NCBI RefSeq assembly: GCF_005405485.1
Contig: NZ_BJED01000008.1
Location: 158,343 to 222,342, forward strand
DNA: 64,000 nt
Source of the DNA: Enterococcus hulanensis
GTDB taxonomy: Bacteria > Bacillota > Bacilli > Lactobacillales > Enterococcaceae
Reading direction: 5' to 3'
Of the stretch, positions 30,104 to 42,494 are shown in pieces. The position numbers and the translations under genes are program-made. Within the stretch, counting starts at the first letter, position 1; each line of letters opens with the position of its first letter. The notes under the pieces were generated by a model, which ran no database searches, had not been told where the DNA came from, and saw nothing but the letters and a program-made list of their open reading frames with translations.

Positions 30104-31374
30104 TATTCCGCCTCTTCTTCGTCGATCATTTCGATAGTAGCACCAAGAGCCGTCAGTTTCTCAATAATATGATCGTACCCGCGTAAAATGTATTCCACGT
30201 TAAAAATCGTTGTTTTTCCTTCAGCCATCAAGCCAGCGATAACTAAACAAGCCCCGGCACGCAAGTCGGAAGCAACTACTTCGGCACCGTGTAACTTACT
30301 TGGTCCATTTAGTACGATTAAATTACCTTCTACCCGAGCATCCGCTCCCATGCGTACCAGCTCAGGAATATGATTGATACGTTTTGAATAGATCGTATCA
30401 ATAATTTCTGCTGATCCTTGGGCTTTTAACAATAATGGTGTCAAAGGTTGCTGTAAATCAGTCGCAAATCCAGGATACGGTGAAGTCGTTATATCAGCGG
30501 TCTTCAAATTTTTTGAAGGCAAGACCTCGATACTGTCTTCTGAGATATTCATTTCCACACCGATTTCCTCCAGCTTCGCAATAAAGCTTTCGATATGTTC
30601 ATAAATCACGTTATGGACTGTTACTCCTTCACCCATTGCCGCAGCCAAAGCCAAATAAGTTCCCGCTTCGATCCGGTCAGGGATGATGGAATGGACACAG
30701 CCGTGTAATTCTTCAACACCTTCAATCCGAATTTCATCAGTACCCGCACCACGAATTTTAGCGCCCATATTATTCAATAAAGTTGCTACATCAATAATTT
30801 CTGGTTCTCTTGCGGCATTTTCAATGATCGTTTTGCCTTCAGCCTTAACTGCTGCCAACATCACGTTGATAGTCGCACCAATAGAAACCACATCCATAAA
30901 AATGCGGTCGCCTTTCAAACCTTCTTCTTCTGTACGTAAATAAATCACACCATGCTCATTTGAAACGTCCGCACCTAGGCTTTCAAACCCTTTGATATGC
31001 AAATCAATTGGACGAGGTCCTAAGAAGCATCCACCAGGCAAACCAACTACTGCTTCGCCAAATTTGCCTACTAACGCACCCATAAAATAGTAAGAAGCAC
31101 GTAATGAATTAATTTTTCCGCTCGGCATCGGGATTGATACGACATTCGTGGGATCAATTACCATCCGATTATCTTCAAACGAAACCTTCGCACCCATAAT
31201 CTCTAAAATCTCGATTAACGAGTGAACATCTTGAATATCTGGAACACCTTCTAAAGTTACTGGCGAATCCGCCATGATTGCTGCTGGGATCAATGCGACC
31301 GCACTGTTTTTCGCGCCGCTGATTGTAATATTACCTGATAATGGCTTTCCGCCATGGATTTCAATTTTTCTCAT
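30103..31374 (-). CDS. murA: UDP-N-acetylglucosamine 1-carboxyvinyltransferase
   Basis: 423 residues of the EPSP-synthase fold. It transfers enolpyruvate from PEP to UDP-GlcNAc, the first committed step of peptidoglycan synthesis. The catalytic Cys, target of fosfomycin, is in [32 protein letters not shown] at the N-terminus and [17 protein letters not shown] near the C-terminus are also family signatures. Low-GC Gram-positives have two copies; the rho linkage points to the second one (MurA2/MurZ type), though this cannot be proved here. Confidence 0.94.
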   Translation of the reverse strand: MRKIEIHGGKPLSGNITISGAKNSAVALIPAAIMADSPVTLEGVPDIQDVHSLIEILEIMGAKVSFEDNRMVIDPTNVVSIPMPSGKINSLRASYYFMGALVGKFGEAVVGLPGGCFLGPRPIDLHIKGFESLGADVSNEHGVIYLRTEEEGLKGDRIFMDVVSIGATINVMLAAVKAEGKTIIENAAREPEIIDVATLLNNMGAKIRGAGTDEIRIEGVEELHGCVHSIIPDRIEAGTYLALAAAMGEGVTVHNVIYEHIESFIAKLEEIGVEMNISEDSIEVLPSKNLKTADITTSPYPGFATDLQQPLTPLLLKAQGSAEIIDTIYSKRINHIPELVRMGADARVEGNLIVLNGPSKLHGAEVVASDLRAGACLVIAGLMAEGKTTIFNVEYILRGYDHIIEKLTALGATIEMIDEEEAE

Positions 31375-31691
31375 TTATTTTCACCTAATTAATTATTTTG
31401 AAGTTTATAGACCATTATCCATTCTAGCATATTATTGCTCGTATAAAAAGGAACCATTCTCAAAACTCAGGAGAAAATAAGCAGGTTTTTCGTATTAGAA
31501 AACCTTTTGATTATTAGACGGCTAATTTTCGAGTTGAATTCATATACTCGACCAAATTTATTGGAATTTTTGAAATATTCTATTGGTTGAATTGATTATT
31601 TTATAAGTTGACTGCAAGCCCCAACTCTTTAAGATTGATTTAAGCATAAAAAAAATCTCGAAGCGTATGCTCCGAGACTAGAAAAAGCAAA
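31375..31691. other. murA-fba intergenic region
   Basis: 317 bp, AT-rich. It contains the murA ribosome site (TTAGGTGA) and, at its right end, the fba terminator. I see no open frame with a ribosome site and no convincing RNA fold in the remaining 270 bp. Confidence 0.5.
31648..31677 (-). terminator. Terminator after fba
   Basis: Stem TCTCGGAGC-ATAC-GCTTCGAGA followed by eight T on the minus strand. Confidence 0.9.
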
Positions 31692-32561
31692 TTAAGCTTT
31701 GTTTGCTGAACCAAACCAGTCGATATGTTCTTCAGCATCTTTAACGATTGCAGCAACACCTGGTGCTAACAATTTACGAGGGTCAAAGCCTTTTCCTTCT
31801 TTATCTTTGCCAGCTTCGATATATTCACGAGTTGCTTTAGCAAATGACAATTGGAATTCAGTGTTAACGTTGACTTTAGAAACACCCATTGAGATAGCTT
31901 TTTGGATTTGTTCTTGAGGAATACCTGATCCACCGTGTAATACTAAAGGAACATCAGAACCTACAGCATCAGCGATAGCTTGTAAGTGGTCAAATGCTAA
32001 ACCTTTCCAGTTTTCAGGGTATACACCGTGAATGTTACCGATACCGCATGCTAAGTAGTCGATACCTGTAGCAACCATTTGTACACATTCGTCGATGTCA
32101 GCTAATTCACCAGCACCGATGATTCCGTCTTCTTCACCACCGATTGAACCAACTTCACACTCAACAGAGATACCTTTAGCGTGAGCTTTTTCAACAACGT
32201 CTTTAGCCAATTTCAAGTTTTCTTCAAATGGAAGATGAGAACCATCAAACATGATTGAAGTATAGCCAACTTCGATACATTCTAAAGCAGCTTCGTAGTC
32301 ACCATGGTCTAAGTGGATAGCAACTGGTACAGTGATACCCATTGAGTCAACTAAGTTACATACGATATCTTTAGCAACTTTGTATCCGCCCATGTATTTT
32401 GCTGCGCCCATTGAAGTTTGGATAAGAACTGGTGCTTTTTTAGCTTCTGCAGCTTTTAGAATAGCTTGAGTCCATTCTAAGTTGTTTGTGTTGAATCCAC
32501 CAACTGCATATCCGCCTTTACGTGCAGCTTTTAAGAATTCTGCTCCTGATACTACTGGCAT
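31692..32561 (-). CDS. fba: Fructose-bisphosphate aldolase, class II
   Basis: 289 residues. Zinc ligands and active-site residues are visible: VAIHLDHGDYEAA (His-Asp-His), CEVGSIGGEEDG, GIGNIHGVYP, VLHGGSGIP and the phosphate-binding GVSKVNVNTEFQ. It interconverts fructose 1,6-bisphosphate and the two triose phosphates. It is a single-gene transcript between its own terminator and the pyrG terminator, with AGGAGG before the ATG. The codon use is strongly biased, as in other glycolytic genes of the window. Confidence 0.96.
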   Translation of the reverse strand: MPVVSGAEFLKAARKGGYAVGGFNTNNLEWTQAILKAAEAKKAPVLIQTSMGAAKYMGGYKVAKDIVCNLVDSMGITVPVAIHLDHGDYEAALECIEVGYTSIMFDGSHLPFEENLKLAKDVVEKAHAKGISVECEVGSIGGEEDGIIGAGELADIDECVQMVATGIDYLACGIGNIHGVYPENWKGLAFDHLQAIADAVGSDVPLVLHGGSGIPQEQIQKAISMGVSKVNVNTEFQLSFAKATREYIEAGKDKEGKGFDPRKLLAPGVAAIVKDAEEHIDWFGSANKA

Positions 32562-32702
32562 AAAAAATTCCTCCTAAGGTTTTTTACTATTTGGTTAAGC
32601 CATGCTTAACTAACGTGTTAATTCTATCAAAGTTTCGGCATCTTTGCTACTCCAAACCTTCCGATAAAACCTTTACATTTCAACTTTTTTGCTTTTTTTT
32701 GT

Positions 32703-32733
32703 AAAAAAACTGAAAGGCATAGACGCCTTTCAG
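32703..32733 (-). terminator. Terminator after pyrG
   Basis: Stem CTGAAAGGC-GTCTAT-GCCTTTCAG followed by TTTTTTT on the minus strand, 9 nt past the stop. Confidence 0.9.
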
Positions 32734-32742
32734 TCAAATTTA

Positions 32743-34353
32743 CTATTTTGCTTCTTTGCTTTCTAATGAAGCTCCCACGAATGCTTTGATCAATGGTTGT
32801 GGACGGTTTGGGCGAGAAATCAATTCTGGGTGGAATTGACAGCCCACAAAGAATTTATTTTCAGGAATTTCAACAATTTCTACCAAGCGATTGTCTGGAG
32901 AAACACCTGAGAAGACCAATCCTTTCTCTTCAAATAATTGACGATATTGATTGTTAAATTCATAGCGATGACGATGACGCTCTTGGATCACCTCTTCGTT
33001 GTTGTAAGCATTTGCTGTTTTACTACCTTTTTTCAACTTGCATGGATACAAACCAAGACGCAAAGTACCGCCTAAGTTCTCAATGTTTTCTTGATCGGCC
33101 ATCAAGTCGATGATGTTATTTTCTGTATCTGGAACTGTTTCCGCTGAGTTAGCATCTTCAAGACCAGCCACATTACGAGCAAATTCCACACAGGCCATTT
33201 GCATCCCTAAACAAATTCCTAGGAACGGCACATCATTTTCACGAGCAAATCGGATTGCTTCGATTTTCCCTTCGATTCCGCGATCTCCGAAACCGCCGGG
33301 TACTAAAATACCGTCGGCGTCACCTAATAATTCTTTGACGTTTTCACGCGTAACTTCTTGTGATTGAATCCATTCGATCTCGATATCTGAGTCAAAAGCA
33401 AAACCAGAATGTTTCAAGGCTTCTACTACAGAGATATAGGCATCTGGCAATTCCACGTATTTCCCTACTAATGCGATCTTGACCTTCTTCTTAAGGCTCA
33501 AGACTTTTTCTTCAAGTTGACGCCATTCAGTCATGTCCGCTACAGGTACATCTAATTTCAAATGATCACAAACAATTTGGTCCATCCCTTGTGCCTGCAA
33601 TGCTAATGGAATTGAATAAAGAGTTTCAACATCGCGAGATTCAATAACTGCTTCCGGAGCAACGTCACAGAATTGTGCCAATTTATTTTTTGTTCCTTGA
33701 GAAACGGGCTGTTCGGTACGAACAACTAAAATATTTGGCTGGATACCTAAGCCGCGTAATTCCTTCACACTATGCTGCGTTGGTTTAGTTTTCATTTCAC
33801 CAGCAGCTTTCAAGTAAGGAATCAATGTTGTATGGATATACATCACATTATCCGCTCCAACTTCTGCTTTCATTTGACGTAAAGCTTCAAGGAATGGTAA
33901 TGATTCGATGTCTCCCACTGTACCGCCAACCTCTGTAATGATAACATCTGAGTCTGTCATCTTCGCTGCACGCATGATTTTTGATTTGATCTCATTTGTG
34001 ATGTGTGGAATGACTTGGACAGTTGCACCTAAGTATTCGCCTTTACGTTCCTTGCGAATAACTTCTGAGTAGATTTTTCCTGTCGTTACGTTGGAGTATT
34101 GATTCAAGTTAATGTCGATAAAACGTTCATAGTGACCCAAGTCCAAGTCCGTTTCAGCACCATCATCGGTTACAAAAACTTCTCCATGTTGGTAAGGACT
34201 CATCGTACCTGGATCGACATTGATATACGGATCGAATTTTTGGATGGTAACTTTCAATCCCCGATTTTTAAGCAAACGACCTAATGATGCTGCCACGATC
34301 CCTTTGCCAATTGATGAAACTACGCCGCCAGTTACAAAAATATACTTTGTCAT
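32743..34353 (-). CDS. pyrG: CTP synthase
   Basis: 536 residues. The N-terminal synthetase domain begins [23 protein letters not shown] and binds UTP and ATP. The C-terminal class I glutaminase domain has the Cys nucleophile in [15 protein letters not shown], with PGGFGDRG and the His-Glu pair in CQFHPEL. It makes CTP from UTP, ATP and glutamine. The leader region upstream carries a promoter starting at GGGC and a terminator, fitting regulation by CTP (see 34397-34515). Confidence 0.97.
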   Translation of the reverse strand: MTKYIFVTGGVVSSIGKGIVAASLGRLLKNRGLKVTIQKFDPYINVDPGTMSPYQHGEVFVTDDGAETDLDLGHYERFIDINLNQYSNVTTGKIYSEVIRKERKGEYLGATVQVIPHITNEIKSKIMRAAKMTDSDVIITEVGGTVGDIESLPFLEALRQMKAEVGADNVMYIHTTLIPYLKAAGEMKTKPTQHSVKELRGLGIQPNILVVRTEQPVSQGTKNKLAQFCDVAPEAVIESRDVETLYSIPLALQAQGMDQIVCDHLKLDVPVADMTEWRQLEEKVLSLKKKVKIALVGKYVELPDAYISVVEALKHSGFAFDSDIEIEWIQSQEVTRENVKELLGDADGILVPGGFGDRGIEGKIEAIRFARENDVPFLGICLGMQMACVEFARNVAGLEDANSAETVPDTENNIIDLMADQENIENLGGTLRLGLYPCKLKKGSKTANAYNNEEVIQERHRHRYEFNNQYRQLFEEKGLVFSGVSPDNRLVEIVEIPENKFFVGCQFHPELISRPNRPQPLIKAFVGASLESKEAK

Positions 34354-34396
34354 AAATGAAAAAACTCCTTCATACTAATTTGCAGGAAACGTCTAG

Positions 34397-34440
34397 AAAA
34401 AACAAATACAGCTCCCTATCCAATTTGAATAGGGAGCTGT
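34397..34440 (-). terminator. pyrG leader attenuator (terminator hairpin)
   Basis: A 12-bp perfect stem ACAGCTCCCTAT with ATAGGGAGCTGT and a 9-nt loop, followed by the T-rich tract ATTTGTTTTTT on the minus strand. It lies between the pyrG promoter and the gene. The 5' strand holds CUCCC, which could pair with a G-run made by stuttering at the transcript start. Confidence 0.85.
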
Positions 34441-34475
34441 GAATTCACTAAACACTTGACCCTTACTAAAAGGGT

Positions 34476-34515
34476 GCCCAAGCAGTATAATACCGACACT
34501 TTGGAAAATTGTCAA
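34476..34515 (-). promoter_or_regulatory. pyrG promoter with GGGC initiation site
   Basis: Minus strand TTGACA (34510-34515), 17-bp spacer, TATTAT (34487-34492), and GGGC at 34479-34476 eight bases further on. In Bacillus and relatives, pyrG transcripts begin GGGC and low CTP causes repeated G addition that disrupts a downstream terminator. All parts are present here. Confidence 0.8.
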
Positions 34516-34542
34516 CTGTAATAGTTAGTTGCTTAAATTTCT

Positions 34543-34992
34543 TTAATCAAATAACCGACCAAAAAAACTTTTCTTTTTCTTTGGTTCGGCGGTCTCTTCC
34601 GTTGCATTTGACGGATATTTTTCTTCGATATCGATGATTTCTTCATTCACTGCATGATCTGTCACTAATAATACGCCGATGCTGTCCTCTGACTCGACCG
34701 TCGCATCATTTACGATGGTAAAATCCGTTGCATTTTTTGAAGCTAATGCGATAAACTCTTTTTGCAGTTTTTCATTTACCTCGCCATTGATCAATAGTTT
34801 GCCCTCAGGATGCTTTTTGATTTCTTCAATCAAATTTTCACGATCCTTTTTGCAATCCATCTCCCGCACTGTCATACTTACAAAGCAGCGTTCTCGAAAA
34901 GTTCCTAAATATTTCCGTTGTTCGTCCGGATTGATCCGCGGTGAACCATACCGTCCCTTATCTAAATGTTGCTGCAATTCGTCCTTTGCCAT
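34543..34992 (-). CDS. YueI-family protein (DUF1694)
   Basis: About 149 residues from the ATG at 34992 (MAKDELQQHLDKGRYGSP); a GTG three codons earlier is too near the AAGGA. RINPDEQRKYLGTFRERCFVSMTVREM is the DUF1694 signature. No function is established; the fold is predicted to be a small alpha/beta protein. The C-terminal 35 residues are acidic then very basic (EPKKKKSFFGRLFD). It is transcribed from the same region as sulP but in the opposite direction. Confidence 0.82.
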   Translation of the reverse strand: MAKDELQQHLDKGRYGSPRINPDEQRKYLGTFRERCFVSMTVREMDCKKDRENLIEEIKKHPEGKLLINGEVNEKLQKEFIALASKNATDFTIVNDATVESEDSIGVLLVTDHAVNEEIIDIEEKYPSNATEETAEPKKKKSFFGRLFD

Positions 34993-35117
34993 CTCATTCA
35001 CTTCCTTATATGTAGGTTTCTTCTGGAACTAGTATATCAAAAGAAAGAAAAAAATGCTGATTCTCTGCCAAAAAGCCTAGAGAAAGCGATTGTTTCAGAA
35101 AAAACATAAGAAAACCA

Positions 35118-35146
35118 TTGTACTTTTATTCCTTCTATTTTATAGT
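35118..35146 (+). promoter_or_regulatory. sulP promoter
   Basis: TTGTAC (35118-35123), 17-bp spacer and TATAGT (35141-35146). Confidence 0.6.
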
Positions 35147-35169
35147 AAAAGATGGTGTTAATTATTATT

Positions 35170-35195
35170 AAAAGCCCGTTTATATGCGGGCTTTT
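35170..35195 (+). terminator. Terminator-like hairpin in the sulP leader
   Basis: AAAAGCCCG pairs with CGGGCTTTT around an 8-nt loop, between the promoter and the sulP start. The U-run is short (CUUUU). It could attenuate sulP, or just be a stable 5' end. Confidence 0.55.
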
Positions 35196-35223
35196 GTCGT
35201 ATTCCCAAAAAAAGGAGTGTTTT

Positions 35224-36843
35224 GTGATCAAGCGTTATAAGAATTTGTTACAACAGGAGTTCAAACATTACTCTAAAGAAAAACTTCAAAAGGATTTATT
35301 AGCTGGATTGACTGTCGCTGCCGTGGCATTGCCGTTGGCCTTAGCATTTGGCGTCTCTAGCGGAGCCGATGCGGCAGCCGGTATGATCACAGCAATCATC
35401 GCAGGTCTTGTCATTGGGAGTCTTTCAGGCGGTTTCTATCAGATTTCCGGTCCGACTGGGGCAATGGCAGCCATTCTAACAGGTATTATTGCAACACAAG
35501 GTTTAGCAGGCGTGTTAGTCGCCACGTTCATCGCAGGTATCATTTTATTGATTGCAGGGTTATTCAAGCTGGGAAGTCTTACTTCATTCATTCCCTCGCC
35601 AGTTATTACCGGGTTTACCTCCGGCATTGCCATCATTATTGCTTTAGGTCAAATCGATAACTTTTTCGGTACAACCTCTGTTGGTGATAATGCCATAGCA
35701 AAATTAATCAGTTACGGTTCCGGCTTCACACCAGATTTTCCGACACTTTTATTAGGTATAGTCGTTTTATTGTTACTGATTTTTTATCCCAAAAAATGGA
35801 ATCAGGTATTACCCGCTTCACTAGTTGCAATTATTCTAGCTACCTTTGCTACTATTATATTCAAACTGCCGGTCGCAAAGGTTGGTGCGATTCCGACTTC
35901 ATTATTAACCAGCGAACGTCTTCACTTGGCAACACTTAATCTCCCGTTAATTAAGCAGTTATTTTTACCGGCTATCAGTATTGCCATGTTGGGTATGATA
36001 GAAAGCTTACTCTGTGGTGCTTCCGCTGGACGGATGACTGGAAAAGATCTTGACAGCAACCAAGAATTGATTGCTCAAGGGATCGGCAATATGATTCTGC
36101 CGTTTTTTGGCGGCATTCCAGCAACTGCTGCGATTGCTAGAACGAGCGTAGCGATAAAATCAGGAGCTCAAACACGATTAGCCGGAATTTTTCATGCCCT
36201 CTTTCTGTTTTTATCAATGATTATTTTTGCACCAATTATGTCTCAAATTCCAATGGCTGCCCTTGCCAGTGTTCTGCTTATCACAAGTTGGCGGATGCAT
36301 GAATGGACAACTATAAAAACAATGATTCAGCAAAAAAATCGAACGGCAATACTTCTATTTCTCGTGACTATGCTAAGTACGATTATTTTCGACCTCAGCA
36401 TCGCAATCGTGATTGGCGTCATTTTTGGCTGTATTTTCTTTATCGCAAAAAGCGCGAAAATTTCAATCATTACCGAAGAGATTGATTGGCAGAGAATGGA
36501 GCTACCGCATTCTGATGCTGGTTCTGATTGGGCTGTCATCTACATCACCGGCCCATTATTCTTCATGTCTGCTAATCAGTTGAAAAAAGAATTAGATCAA
36601 GCTGTCGACAAAGAAGGGATCATCTTTTCTCTTCGCGGAGTTCCCAGTATTGATTTAACCGCACGAGATACCTTTGCTGATTATTTTTCAGTTGCGTCAT
36701 TAAACAAACAAAAATTGATTTTTACTTCGATGCAGCCTGAAGTTGAAAAACAATTTCAACAATTATGGGATCAGCAAGACCATTGCCCGATTCAGCACCC
36801 AACTGTTGCACATGCACTCCACGCCTTGCATCAAGATGATTAG
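35224..36843 (+). CDS. SulP-family inorganic anion transporter with STAS domain
   Basis: About 539 residues. I take the GTG at 35224 as start because AAAGGAG lies 7 nt upstream; the frame opens 72 nt earlier through the leader hairpin. LQKDLLAGLTVAAVALPLALAFGVSSGADAAAGMITAIIAG and FYQISGPTGAMAAILTGI are SulP signatures, followed by about 12 membrane segments. A C-terminal STAS domain (LPHSDAGSDWAVIYITGPLFFMSANQL...LIFSLRGVPSIDLTARDTF) is present in slightly degenerate form. Substrates in the family are sulfate, bicarbonate or dicarboxylates; which applies cannot be read here. Confidence 0.9.
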   Translation: MIKRYKNLLQQEFKHYSKEKLQKDLLAGLTVAAVALPLALAFGVSSGADAAAGMITAIIAGLVIGSLSGGFYQISGPTGAMAAILTGIIATQGLAGVLVATFIAGIILLIAGLFKLGSLTSFIPSPVITGFTSGIAIIIALGQIDNFFGTTSVGDNAIAKLISYGSGFTPDFPTLLLGIVVLLLLIFYPKKWNQVLPASLVAIILATFATIIFKLPVAKVGAIPTSLLTSERLHLATLNLPLIKQLFLPAISIAMLGMIESLLCGASAGRMTGKDLDSNQELIAQGIGNMILPFFGGIPATAAIARTSVAIKSGAQTRLAGIFHALFLFLSMIIFAPIMSQIPMAALASVLLITSWRMHEWTTIKTMIQQKNRTAILLFLVTMLSTIIFDLSIAIVIGVIFGCIFFIAKSAKISIITEEIDWQRMELPHSDAGSDWAVIYITGPLFFMSANQLKKELDQAVDKEGIIFSLRGVPSIDLTARDTFADYFSVASLNKQKLIFTSMQPEVEKQFQQLWDQQDHCPIQHPTVAHALHALHQDD

Positions 36844-36857
36844 TCTGTTCTTTTTCT

Positions 36858-36893
36858 TAAAAAAGCTGTGAGAAAATTCTCACAGCTTTTTTA
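36858..36893. terminator. Bidirectional terminator between sulP and the lipoprotein gene
   Basis: AAAAAAGCTGTGAGA-AAA-TTCTCACAGCTTTTTT, symmetrical with A and T runs on both sides, serving two convergent genes. Confidence 0.92.
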
Positions 36894-36896
36894 GTA

Positions 36897-37598
36897 TTAT
36901 TGTTCTTGTTCCTCAAGTTGTCTACGTCTTATTTCCTCTGTTTGCTTGTTTAAATCATTCTCTGCTTGAGCTAGTTCTTCATAGGTTAGGATGCCATCAT
37001 TATTCAGATCTGCTTGAGACGTTTCCTCGCTAACTACTCTCTCTCCATTTGGCAGGACACGCAAGACCGTGACCGCCTCACCATTTGGAGTAACTAAAAC
37101 CTGTCCGACCTGATCGTCCTTCTTTGGCTGTTCAGCAGTTGTCGATGGTGTGGTTTGTGCTTGAGTAGTTTCGGTAGAGGGTTGTGTTTCTGCTACAGCA
37201 ACTGCTGAAGAACTTTCCTTGGAACGCTGATAGCTTACTGACGGCTCAATTTGAATCTTTTTCTCAGTCTCTTCATTCTTAATTTTAGCAGTCAATCTCA
37301 ATTCTTTTGTTATCGGTTCGGATAATTGATACTCTATACGAAACAAGCCATGTTCATCTGCGGTTTCTTTTTGATTTTCAATAGAAATGATCGCATCCGG
37401 CTCTGTTGTTCCAGTAATGATTGCTTTACCTAACTCATCTGTTTCAAACGTTTTGAAGCAGATAATCTCAAGTTCCTTTTTCTCTTCTGAGGAAGACTGT
37501 GAGATAGTCGCTTCCCTTTTTTGTTCCTTATTGGTGTTACAACCAGCCAGCATAAATACACTTGCAGATACAACTGCCATTCCAACAATCTTTTTCAT
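36897..37598 (-). CDS. Lipoprotein with Ig-like domain and a C-terminal EF-hand
   Basis: About 233 residues from the ATG at 37598 (GGAGGGATTT upstream). The signal peptide ends in the lipobox VFMLAGCNTN. Residues ~45-115 form a beta-rich domain (GKAIITGTTEPDAIISIENQKETADEHGLFRIEYQL) like bacterial Ig-like modules of surface proteins. A Ser/Thr/Gln-rich spacer follows (about 125-160). Near the end, DLNNDGILTYEEL is a canonical calcium-binding EF-hand loop (D-x-N-x-D-G-x-x-x-x-x-E). The tail is Gln/Glu/Arg-rich. It should sit on the outer face of the membrane. Function unknown; calcium-dependent wall or signalling role would be a guess. Confidence 0.75.
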   Translation of the reverse strand: MKKIVGMAVVSASVFMLAGCNTNKEQKREATISQSSSEEKKELEIICFKTFETDELGKAIITGTTEPDAIISIENQKETADEHGLFRIEYQLSEPITKELRLTAKIKNEETEKKIQIEPSVSYQRSKESSSAVAVAETQPSTETTQAQTTPSTTAEQPKKDDQVGQVLVTPNGEAVTVLRVLPNGERVVSEETSQADLNNDGILTYEELAQAENDLNKQTEEIRRRQLEEQEQ

Positions 37599-37791
37599 AA
37601 ATCCCTCCAAAATATAACGTAGAAATAGACTCCCAATCCTCTTTACGACTGATAACTATTCCTTACTTCTATTATAAACACATAACAGGACTCATCGTCT
37701 AGCTCCCAAAGCAACTTATTTTACTATGCTAGAACTGAAAAATTAACAATAGTGGCTAACCTAGCAAGACCAAATCATTTCTTTTCCTTTC

Positions 37792-37847
37792 CATAAAAAA
37801 TACCCCTAACTAGGATAAGGAAAATCCTTAAATCCTAGTTAGAGGTA
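37792..37847 (-). terminator. Terminator after eno
   Basis: A long stem (37801-37821 with 37825-37847) including CTAACTAGGAT/ATCCTAGTTAG, followed by ATTTTTTATG on the minus strand. Confidence 0.88.
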
Positions 37848-37883
37848 ACATATCAAAATAGTAGACAATTAAGTCTATCTCTA

Positions 37884-39239
<1,356 letters not shown>

Positions 39240-39260
39240 TTAAAAAACCCTTATAACCCA

Positions 39261-39289
39261 TATTAGTGAAAATTGCGGGCAGTTGCAAA
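39261..39289 (-). promoter_or_regulatory. eno promoter
   Basis: Minus strand TTGCAA (39284-39289), 17-bp spacer, TAATAT (39261-39266) in the tpiA-eno gap. It would give eno its own transcript in addition to read-through from pgk-tpiA. Confidence 0.6.
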
Positions 39290-39315
39290 CAAAAGCTGCA
39301 ATTTCTGTAAAAAAA

Positions 39316-40071
<756 letters not shown>

Positions 40072-40118
40072 TTAAAAAAACTCCTTTTTTGTTTAACTTT
40101 TCAAGATAGCTCTTCTAA

Positions 40119-41309
40119 CTATTTATCGTTGATTGCTGCAAGACCAGGTAGTTCTTTACCTTCTAGTAATTCAAGACTTGCACCGCCACCAGTTGAGATG
40201 TGAGTGAATTTATCAGCAAAGCCAAGTTGTTCAGCTGCTGCTGCAGAATCCCCACCACCAATGATTGTCGTAGCGTCTTTTAAGTTTGCGATTGCTTCAC
40301 AAACACCGATTGTTCCGCGAGCAAAGTTGCTCATTTCGAACACACCCATAGGTCCGTTCCATACAACTGTTTTCGCGCCTTCTAATGTTTGTGCGAATAA
40401 AGCGATTGATTCAGGTCCAATATCAAGACCCATTTGTCCAGCCGGAACATCGCCTGAATGCTCTTCAGTTGGTACATCATTTGAGAATTCAGTCGCTGTG
40501 ATTGAGTCAACTGGTAAAACTAATTTGTCTCCAGCTGCTTCGATCAATTCTTTTGCCAAATCTACTTTGTCAGCTTCTACTAATGAGTTGCCGATTTCCA
40601 TGCCTTTAGCTTTGTAGAATGTATATGTCATTCCGCCGCCGATCAAGATTTTATCAGCTTTTGGAATCAAGTTTTTGATTACGCCGATTTTATCAGAAAC
40701 CTTCGCGCCGCCTAAGATTGCAATCATAGGACGTTTAGGTTCTTCAACAGCTTCGCCGATGAATTTGATTTCTTTTTCCATCAAGAATCCAGCAACTGTT
40801 GGGATTCCAGTAGAAGCAATACCTACGTTAGAAGCGTGAGCACGGTGAGCAGTACCGAATGCGTCATTGACGAATACATCACCTAATGAAGCCCAGTATT
40901 TACCAAGTTCAGCGTCATTTCCGCTTTCTTTTTTACCGTCGATGTCTTCAAAACGAGTGTTTTCAAATACAACTACGTCGCCATCTTTCATGTCTGCGAT
41001 TGCTGCTTCTAATTCAGAACCACGAGTTTCAGGAACAAACGTTACGTCTTTACCTAGTAATTCGCTTAAGCGTACAGCCACAGGTTTTAATGATTTGCCT
41101 GCTTTATCGTCTTCTGTTTTCACACGACCTAAGTGAGAGAACAAAATTGCTTTTCCGCCTTGTTCTAAAATGTAGTTGATTGTTGGTAACGCCGCTTTAA
41201 TACGAGTGTCATCAGTAATCACGCCATCTTTAACAGGAACGTTGAAGTCCACACGAACTAAAACTTTCTTGTCCTTCAAGTCAAGATCTTTAACTGTCTT
41301 TTTTGCCAT
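40119..41309 (-). CDS. pgk: Phosphoglycerate kinase
   Basis: 396 residues. The two-domain signatures are [56 protein letters not shown] and [19 protein letters not shown] with [13 protein letters not shown] at the hinge and nucleotide site. It is preceded by the gap terminator, so pgk-tpiA probably has its own promoter in the 148-bp gap besides read-through. GGAGG precedes the ATG. Confidence 0.98.
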   Translation of the reverse strand: MAKKTVKDLDLKDKKVLVRVDFNVPVKDGVITDDTRIKAALPTINYILEQGGKAILFSHLGRVKTEDDKAGKSLKPVAVRLSELLGKDVTFVPETRGSELEAAIADMKDGDVVVFENTRFEDIDGKKESGNDAELGKYWASLGDVFVNDAFGTAHRAHASNVGIASTGIPTVAGFLMEKEIKFIGEAVEEPKRPMIAILGGAKVSDKIGVIKNLIPKADKILIGGGMTYTFYKAKGMEIGNSLVEADKVDLAKELIEAAGDKLVLPVDSITATEFSNDVPTEEHSGDVPAGQMGLDIGPESIALFAQTLEGAKTVVWNGPMGVFEMSNFARGTIGVCEAIANLKDATTIIGGGDSAAAAEQLGFADKFTHISTGGGASLELLEGKELPGLAAINDK

Positions 41310-41391
41310 GAAAGAAAACCTCCAAATAATTTTTTTAAATCTTTTTTATTATACAACTCTTTTCCAAAAAAGAGCCAATGATAAACTTACG

Positions 41392-41421
41392 AAAAAAACG
41401 GAGAAGCGCGTTGCTTCCCCG
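41392..41421 (-). terminator. Terminator between gap and pgk
   Basis: CGGGGAAGC-AACGC-GCTTCTCCG followed by TTTTTTTC on the minus strand. It cuts the cggR-gap mRNA from pgk-tpiA. Confidence 0.85.
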
Positions 41422-41457
41422 CCTTTTTTCAGACATTGTCATTGTTTAAAATAAATC

Positions 41458-42459
41458 TTAAAGTTTAGCGAAGTATTCTAAAGTACGAACTAATTGAGCA
41501 GTGTATGACATTTCGTTATCATACCAAGCAACAGTTTTAACTAATTGTTGTTCGCCAACTGTCATAACTTTAGTTTGAGTTTCGTCAAATAATGATCCGT
41601 AAGTCATACCTACGATATCTGAAGAAACGATTTCGTCAGTGTTGTAACCGAATGATTCGTTAGATGCTGCTTTCATAGCTGCATTTACTTCATCAACAGT
41701 AACTTTTTTGTTAAGAACAGTAACTAATTCAGTTAATGAACCAGTTGCAACAGGAACACGTTGAGCAGCTCCGTCTAATTTACCGTTCAAATCAGGAATA
41801 ACTAAACCGATAGCTTTAGCAGCACCAGTTGAGTTAGGCACGATGTTTGCTGCAGCAGCACGTGCACGACGGAAGTCACCTTTAGGATGAGGTCCATCAA
41901 GAGTCATTTGGTCACCAGTGTAAGCGTGGATAGTTGTCATTAATCCTTCAACAACACCAAATTCGTCATTTAAAGTTTTAGCCATAGGAGCTAAACAGTT
42001 AGTAGTACATGAAGCACCAGAGATAACTGTTTCGTCACCAGTTAAAGTTTCGTGGTTAGTGTTGTAAACGATTGTTGGAACATCGTTACCACCAGGAGCT
42101 GAGATAACAACACGTTTAGCACCAGCTGTTAAATGTTTTTCAGCAGCAGATTTTGAAGTGAAGAATCCAGTACATTCTAATACGATATCTACTCCTAGTT
42201 CTCCCCAAGGTAATTCTTCAGGGTTGCGGTTAGCAAGAACTTTAACTTCTTTTCCGTTCACGTTGAATGAACCTTCATGAACTTCAACAGTTCCATTAAA
42301 GCGACCTTGAGTTGTATCATATTTTAACAAGTGAGCCAACATTTTAGCGTCTGTTAAGTCATTGATAGCTACAACTTCTAATCCTGCTACATCTTGGATA
42401 CGGCGGAATGCTAAGCGTCCGATACGTCCAAATCCGTTAATTCCAACTTTTACTGTCAT
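41458..42459 (-). CDS. gap: Glyceraldehyde-3-phosphate dehydrogenase
   Basis: 333 residues. NAD site [17 protein letters not shown], the catalytic Cys in [13 protein letters not shown], the His in [11 protein letters not shown] and phosphate-binding GAAKAIGLV are present. [16 protein letters not shown] fits the NAD-dependent glycolytic GapA type. It follows cggR by 35 nt and is under its control. Confidence 0.98.
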   Translation of the reverse strand: MTVKVGINGFGRIGRLAFRRIQDVAGLEVVAINDLTDAKMLAHLLKYDTTQGRFNGTVEVHEGSFNVNGKEVKVLANRNPEELPWGELGVDIVLECTGFFTSKSAAEKHLTAGAKRVVISAPGGNDVPTIVYNTNHETLTGDETVISGASCTTNCLAPMAKTLNDEFGVVEGLMTTIHAYTGDQMTLDGPHPKGDFRRARAAAANIVPNSTGAAKAIGLVIPDLNGKLDGAAQRVPVATGSLTELVTVLNKKVTVDEVNAAMKAASNESFGYNTDEIVSSDIVGMTYGSLFDETQTKVMTVGEQQLVKTVAWYDNEMSYTAQLVRTLEYFAKL

Positions 42460-42494
42460 TTAAGATTTCCTCCTTATGGAATCAAAAAATATAT

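Noticed and set aside
35001..35231. Minus-strand 64-residue open frame at 35037-35231
   Set aside because: It covers the sulP promoter and leader hairpin on the opposite strand and has no ribosome site.
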